Positions 60,894 to 64,000 of a DNA stretch of 64,000 bases are shown here, piece by piece. Made by a program: the position numbers and the translations under genes. The notes beneath the pieces are model-generated. The model was given only the letters and a program-made list of their open reading frames with translations, was not told the origin of the DNA and ran no database searches. Each line of letters starts with the position of its first letter. The stretch's first letter is position 1. The DNA comes from MRBY01 sp943371005. GTDB lineage: Bacteria; Cyanobacteriota; Cyanobacteriia; Cyanobacteriales; MRBY01. The DNA is taken from NCBI GenBank assembly GCA_943371005.1, contig CALRTB020000013.1:1-64000 (forward strand), given 5' to 3'.

Positions 60894-61511
60894 TTAGTTT
60901 TGTTTGGATTTGGGGCTATTTGCGCCAGCGAGCTCCCGGGGACGCTCTGGTAGTTGGAGGCCGGTACTCCCTTCTTCTGTGGTTGTAATCTCAGGAATAA
61001 TATCGCGACGGGCCAGGATAATCGCGCCCACCATAGCAATGAGGAGGAGCACTGAAGCTAGTTCAAAAGGCAGGAGGAAATCGCTAAAGAAATGTTTGGC
61101 GATCGCCACCACAGAATTGCCCACTGCTGCCGGAGAAATCGCTGACAATTCCCAAGGAGTTACCAAAACCATCGTGCCAAGGAGGGCGAAAAGACCCAAG
61201 CAGACCAGAGCCGTTGCCCCCTGACGAAGGAGACGACCAGGCATCTGACTGAAGTCTTCTTTTTTATTCACCAACATGATGGCGAATAAGATCAAAACAT
61301 TAATCGCCCCGACATAAATCAAGACCTGGGCTGCCGCGACGAAATCCGCATTTAACAGAATATAGAACCCAGAAATACTGATAAACACGCCCCCCAGCAG
61401 GAACGCTGAGTAGACAATATTTTCAAAGAGCACAACCCCAAGGGCTGACCCCAGCATCATCACCATGAGGATGACGAACGAAACAATTTGAACACCTTCT
61501 GCTAAATTCAC
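60894..61511 (-). CDS. ndhG: NAD(P)H-quinone oxidoreductase subunit 6 (J), GTG start
   Basis: 205 residues with five membrane spans. NLAEGVQIVSFVILMVMMLGSALGVVLFENIVYSAFLLGG is the family start; AAAQVLIYVGAINVLILFAIMLVNKKEDF follows. The start is GTG at 61509-61511, since the family's VNLAEGVQ begins exactly there. The exact 13-mer GTGAATTTAGCAG, which begins the gene, is duplicated about 29 bp upstream, out of frame. It lies between ndhI and ndhE in the canonical cyanobacterial order. Confidence 0.95.
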   Translation of the reverse strand: MNLAEGVQIVSFVILMVMMLGSALGVVLFENIVYSAFLLGGVFISISGFYILLNADFVAAAQVLIYVGAINVLILFAIMLVNKKEDFSQMPGRLLRQGATALVCLGLFALLGTMVLVTPWELSAISPAAVGNSVVAIAKHFFSDFLLPFELASVLLLIAMVGAIILARRDIIPEITTTEEGSTGLQLPERPRELAGANSPKSKQN

Positions 61512-61574
61512 AGTTTTTTTAAAACTCCTGCTAAATTCACACCTGCACTAAATCTTGCTTAGTCTATCTTGGCT

Positions 61575-62186
61575 TTATTGATCTGCTGTTTCTTGTTGCT
61601 TTTCGGCCTGTAAGCGTTCGAGAATATCCTCTGGATGCTCGCCAGCCCGCTGACTGCCTTGGGGGAGATCATGGGGGTCAATGACACCTTGGGGCAAGTA
61701 GGCCAACTCCCGGAGGGGGGTCACCATTGGATCTTGGGTGACTTTGTAGGGCAGACGACCCAGGGCCACATTATCGTAGTTCAATTCGTGGCGATCGTAG
61801 GTGGCCAGCTCATATTCTTCTGTCATCGATAGACAATTGGTGGGGCAGTATTCAACACAGTTACCGCAGAAGATACAAACCCCAAAGTCGATGCTGTAAT
61901 GCTTGAGGGTTTTCTTTTTGATGCTTTTATCAAATTCCCAATCCACGACGGGGAGGTTGATCGGACAAACTCTTACACAGACTTCACAGGCAATACATTT
62001 ATCGAATTCAAAGTGAATTCTGCCGCGGAACCGTTCTGAGGGAATCAGCTTCTCGTAGGGATATTGCACTGTCACGGGGCGTCGCCGCATGTGATCAAAA
62101 GTTACCGAGAGACCCTGGCCAATATACTTCGCTGCCTGGGCTGCATCCTTGGCATAGTCACCGACTTGTTTGAGGATTTTAAACAT
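61575..62186 (-). CDS. ndhI: NAD(P)H-quinone oxidoreductase subunit I
   Basis: 203 residues. A peripheral-arm subunit of NDH-1 carrying two 4Fe-4S clusters; the ligands are Cys64, 67, 70, 74 and Cys104, 107, 110, 114 (each CxxCxxCxxxCP). It has an amphipathic N-terminus (GQGLSVTFDHMRRRPVTVQYPYE) and a charged tail. It relays electrons from ferredoxin-linked input to plastoquinone. The ATG is at 62184-62186. It follows ndhA by about 50 bp. Confidence 0.97.
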   Translation of the reverse strand: MFKILKQVGDYAKDAAQAAKYIGQGLSVTFDHMRRRPVTVQYPYEKLIPSERFRGRIHFEFDKCIACEVCVRVCPINLPVVDWEFDKSIKKKTLKHYSIDFGVCIFCGNCVEYCPTNCLSMTEEYELATYDRHELNYDNVALGRLPYKVTQDPMVTPLRELAYLPQGVIDPHDLPQGSQRAGEHPEDILERLQAEKQQETADQ

Positions 62187-62237
62187 AGGACATAGGGTAA
62201 GAAGATCAACAAAGAAGGAGAAAGAAACGACGAAGCT

Positions 62238-63356
62238 TTAGCCCCCAAAAGCAATGGGGAAAGCAAGTTTTAGGGCCGCCGTGAGCAATAGGTTAACAAG
62301 GGCAACGGGGAGGAGAAACTTCCAGCCAAAGTTCAAGAGTTGGTCAATGCGTACTCGCGGTAAAGTCCAGCGTAGGAGGACAGCGATAAAGACCAAGGCA
62401 TAGGTTTTCACGAGGGTCATAATAATCCCCAAGGAGGCGGTGATCACCTGGAGCCAAGGGGTGCTGGGGGCAACGTTTAACCAACCGGCAAGCTTATCGA
62501 GGGGAATGGGAAACTCCCAACCGCCCAAATAGAGAATTGAAACAATCAGTGCCGAAAGTACAAGGTTAACGTAGGAGCCGACGTAAAACAGACCAAATTT
62601 CATCCCGGCATATTCGGTTTGATAGCCAGCGACTAGTTCTTCTTCTGCTTCAGGGAGGTCAAAGGGGAGACGTTCACATTCGGCGAGGGCGGCGATCCAA
62701 AAAATAAGGAAACCAATGGGTTGCCGCCAAATATTCCAGCCTAAAATGCCGTAACCGGATTGTTGTTCGACAATGTCAATGGTGCTCAGGCTGTTGGACA
62801 TCATGGCGATCGCCAATACAGCCAAGGCCAGGGGGATTTCGTAGCTGATTGATTGAGCCGCAGCACGCAGTCCCCCCAGCAGTGCATATTTATTGTTAGA
62901 AGAGTAGCCTGACATCAACAGGCCAATGGGAGCAATACTTGAGAGGGAAATCCACAGAAAAATCCCCACATTCAAATCCGTAATCACCAAATTTTGTCCA
63001 AAGGGAACGATGAGATAGGACAAAAAGACCGGAATGACCACGAGGGCCGGCCCTAAGGTAAAGAGCCAGGGATCTGTTTTGGCGGGGACAATATCTTCTT
63101 TAAAAACCAGCTTTAAACCATCGGCCACCGGCTGTAAAACCCCTAGGGGGCCTGCATATTCCGGGCCAACCCGCTGTTGGGCTGCCGCTGAAATTTTTCG
63201 CTCTAACCACACAACGACTAAAACACCCACCGTTGCGCCAATAATCATCAGTAACAACGGTAGGGGTAGCCAAATAGTCTTGGCAATTTCATGGGACAAT
63301 CCAAAGGATTGGAGGGTTTCGATAAAACTACCTTGGAGATCGATTCCTGAGTTCAT
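62238..63356 (-). CDS. ndhA: NAD(P)H-quinone oxidoreductase subunit 1 (H)
   Basis: 372 residues with about eight membrane spans, forming part of the quinone-binding chamber of NDH-1. VVWLERKISAAAQQRVGPEYAGPLGVLQPVADGLKLVFKED is a long invariant block, and SGYSSNNKYALLGGLRAAAQSISYE and FDLPEAEEELVAGYQTEYAGM complete the signature. The ATG is at 63354-63356. It leads the ndhA-I-G-E operon; the ~210 bp upstream should hold its promoter. Confidence 0.97.
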   Translation of the reverse strand: MNSGIDLQGSFIETLQSFGLSHEIAKTIWLPLPLLLMIIGATVGVLVVVWLERKISAAAQQRVGPEYAGPLGVLQPVADGLKLVFKEDIVPAKTDPWLFTLGPALVVIPVFLSYLIVPFGQNLVITDLNVGIFLWISLSSIAPIGLLMSGYSSNNKYALLGGLRAAAQSISYEIPLALAVLAIAMMSNSLSTIDIVEQQSGYGILGWNIWRQPIGFLIFWIAALAECERLPFDLPEAEEELVAGYQTEYAGMKFGLFYVGSYVNLVLSALIVSILYLGGWEFPIPLDKLAGWLNVAPSTPWLQVITASLGIIMTLVKTYALVFIAVLLRWTLPRVRIDQLLNFGWKFLLPVALVNLLLTAALKLAFPIAFGG

Positions 63357-63566
63357 AGGGGTTCTTTGGCCTGCACGATGGATCGTTAAGGGAATGTATC
63401 GAGGCAGGGATTTCCAACAAAAGTGACATCACTGAATTAGTATATCGTTGTTCCGGGAAACTCCGTTATCAGAACCTCTTAGGGAATTTTAGGGGTTATT
63501 GATAAGTTTTTCTAAACCAATGTGCCTCAATTGCTGCCGCAAGACGACAGGATTGACAAAGCACCC

Positions 63567-64000
63567 TTAACTGATTTGGAAAATAAACGTCACCTTATCG
63601 CCTTTGCCTAAACCAATGCGATCACCGGCCCGGAGTCGATGTCGATTACCGACAGGGAGGGGTACATGATTGATATAGGTGCCATTGGAACTACCAGTAT
63701 CTTCGATGTAGTAGAGGCCAGCTTCTTGGCGTAGATCGGCATGAATTCGTGATACCACCTCAGAGCTCGGGAAACCAGACACATCAATATCTGGGGGGAC
63801 AGTCTGATTCGGTTTGCCGATGTGAACGACATCGAGGTGTTCGGGAATTTCTAGGGCGACTTGGGTTTGTACATGGAGCAAACTCGCAGTCTGTACTTGA
63901 ATTTGAGTTGCCTGTCTTGGCCCCTGGACAGTTGTTGGGGAAGAGGCGGGTGTTGGTGCTACTGGGGCGGGACTTGGTTCTTCAAAATCTAACGTAAAGG
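63567..64000 (-). CDS. FHA-domain protein, C-terminal part (cut by window edge)
   Basis: The frame is open from the TAG-less window edge down to the stop at 63567-63569, so only the last ~144 residues are visible. A Pro/Ala/Thr-rich linker (EEPSPAPVAPTPASSPTTV) precedes a forkhead-associated domain: HIGKPNQ, VSRIHADLRQEAG, TGSSNGTYINHV and LRAGDRIGLGKGDKV. Ser-Arg-Ile-His and SSNGT are the phosphothreonine-binding loops. It should recognise targets of Ser/Thr kinases. A TTG at 63881 is not the true start. Minus strand, same direction as the ndh operon. Confidence 0.88.
   Translation of the reverse strand, partial: FTLDFEEPSPAPVAPTPASSPTTVQGPRQATQIQVQTASLLHVQTQVALEIPEHLDVVHIGKPNQTVPPDIDVSGFPSSEVVSRIHADLRQEAGLYYIEDTGSSNGTYINHVPLPVGNRHRLRAGDRIGLGKGDKVTFIFQIS

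Noticed and set aside
1..64000. tRNA, rRNA and CRISPR arrays
   Set aside because: No cloverleaf with a GTTCRANTC arm, no rRNA-like sequence and no regularly spaced repeats were seen by eye in the intergenic regions; a tRNAscan or CRISPR search would settle it.

Overview
The window is a cyanobacterial chromosome segment, most likely from a euryhaline unicellular strain of the Synechococcus sp. PCC 7002 (Picosynechococcus) group. The HIP1 octamer GCGATCGC recurs throughout. There are genes for chlorophyll synthesis (chlM), the xanthophyll enzyme CrtR, the ndhA-I-G-E block of the photosynthetic NDH-1 complex, a KaiB homologue, and a four-gene sucrose cluster (spsA-sppA-frk-amylosucrase) of the kind known from PCC 7002. 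The strain assignment is inference from remembered gene content, not from a database comparison.

Layout. 1-151: 5' end of an IS256-type transposase gene and the IS terminus. 301-2595: MASE1 hybrid histidine kinase. 2718-4752: glutathione-dependent formaldehyde detoxification pair. 4821-9311: Ser/Thr kinase, FbpC/FutC-type ABC ATPase, rsfS, pentapeptide-repeat protein. 9402-13704: murT, a TPR-like protein, a Wzy/ligase-type membrane protein overlapping pgsA tail to tail, and nadD. 13710-18958: conserved membrane protein, Rpn-type nuclease, dapB, purA (TTG start), rplY, pyrB. 18975-24945 (minus): sucrose operon. 25211-31163 (minus): folD, a divergent SucC/SucD-like pair, an unknown protein, a Tat-exported PhoX/DUF839 protein. 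31684-40214: radical SAM protein, two exported proteins, a cupin, ksgA, cbiT, pip and a GAF hybrid kinase. 40294-47547: ftsH, trmB, DUF2996, larB, then an RsbU-type phosphatase divergent from an RsbW-rhodanese fusion, and chlM. 47618-53279: CYTH protein, MacB-type ATPase, a coiled-coil gene broken by an in-frame stop, sufE, a small conserved protein, mrp, crtR. 53628-60314: EI24 membrane protein, SDR, LPLAT acyltransferase, DppC-like permease, kaiB-like gene, cysteine desulfurase, GH57 protein. 60566-63356: ndhE-G-I-A. 63567-64000: FHA protein, cut by the window edge.

Most genes are housekeeping or conserved cyanobacterial genes. Working groups visible here are formaldehyde oxidation (frmA/frmB), sucrose synthesis and turnover, Fe-S cluster handling (cysteine desulfurase, SufE, Mrp, scattered rather than in one operon), and a candidate partner-switching module (44373-46810).

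The points most worth a second look are the RsbW-sulfurtransferase fusion, the single in-frame TAA at 49735-49737 that splits a coiled-coil gene, a SucCD-like pair that lacks the phospho-histidine, an orphan KaiB, a GAF domain with Cys-Phe where cyanobacteriochromes have Cys-His, and a perfect 32-bp palindrome centred on HIP1. No tRNA, rRNA or CRISPR array was recognised.
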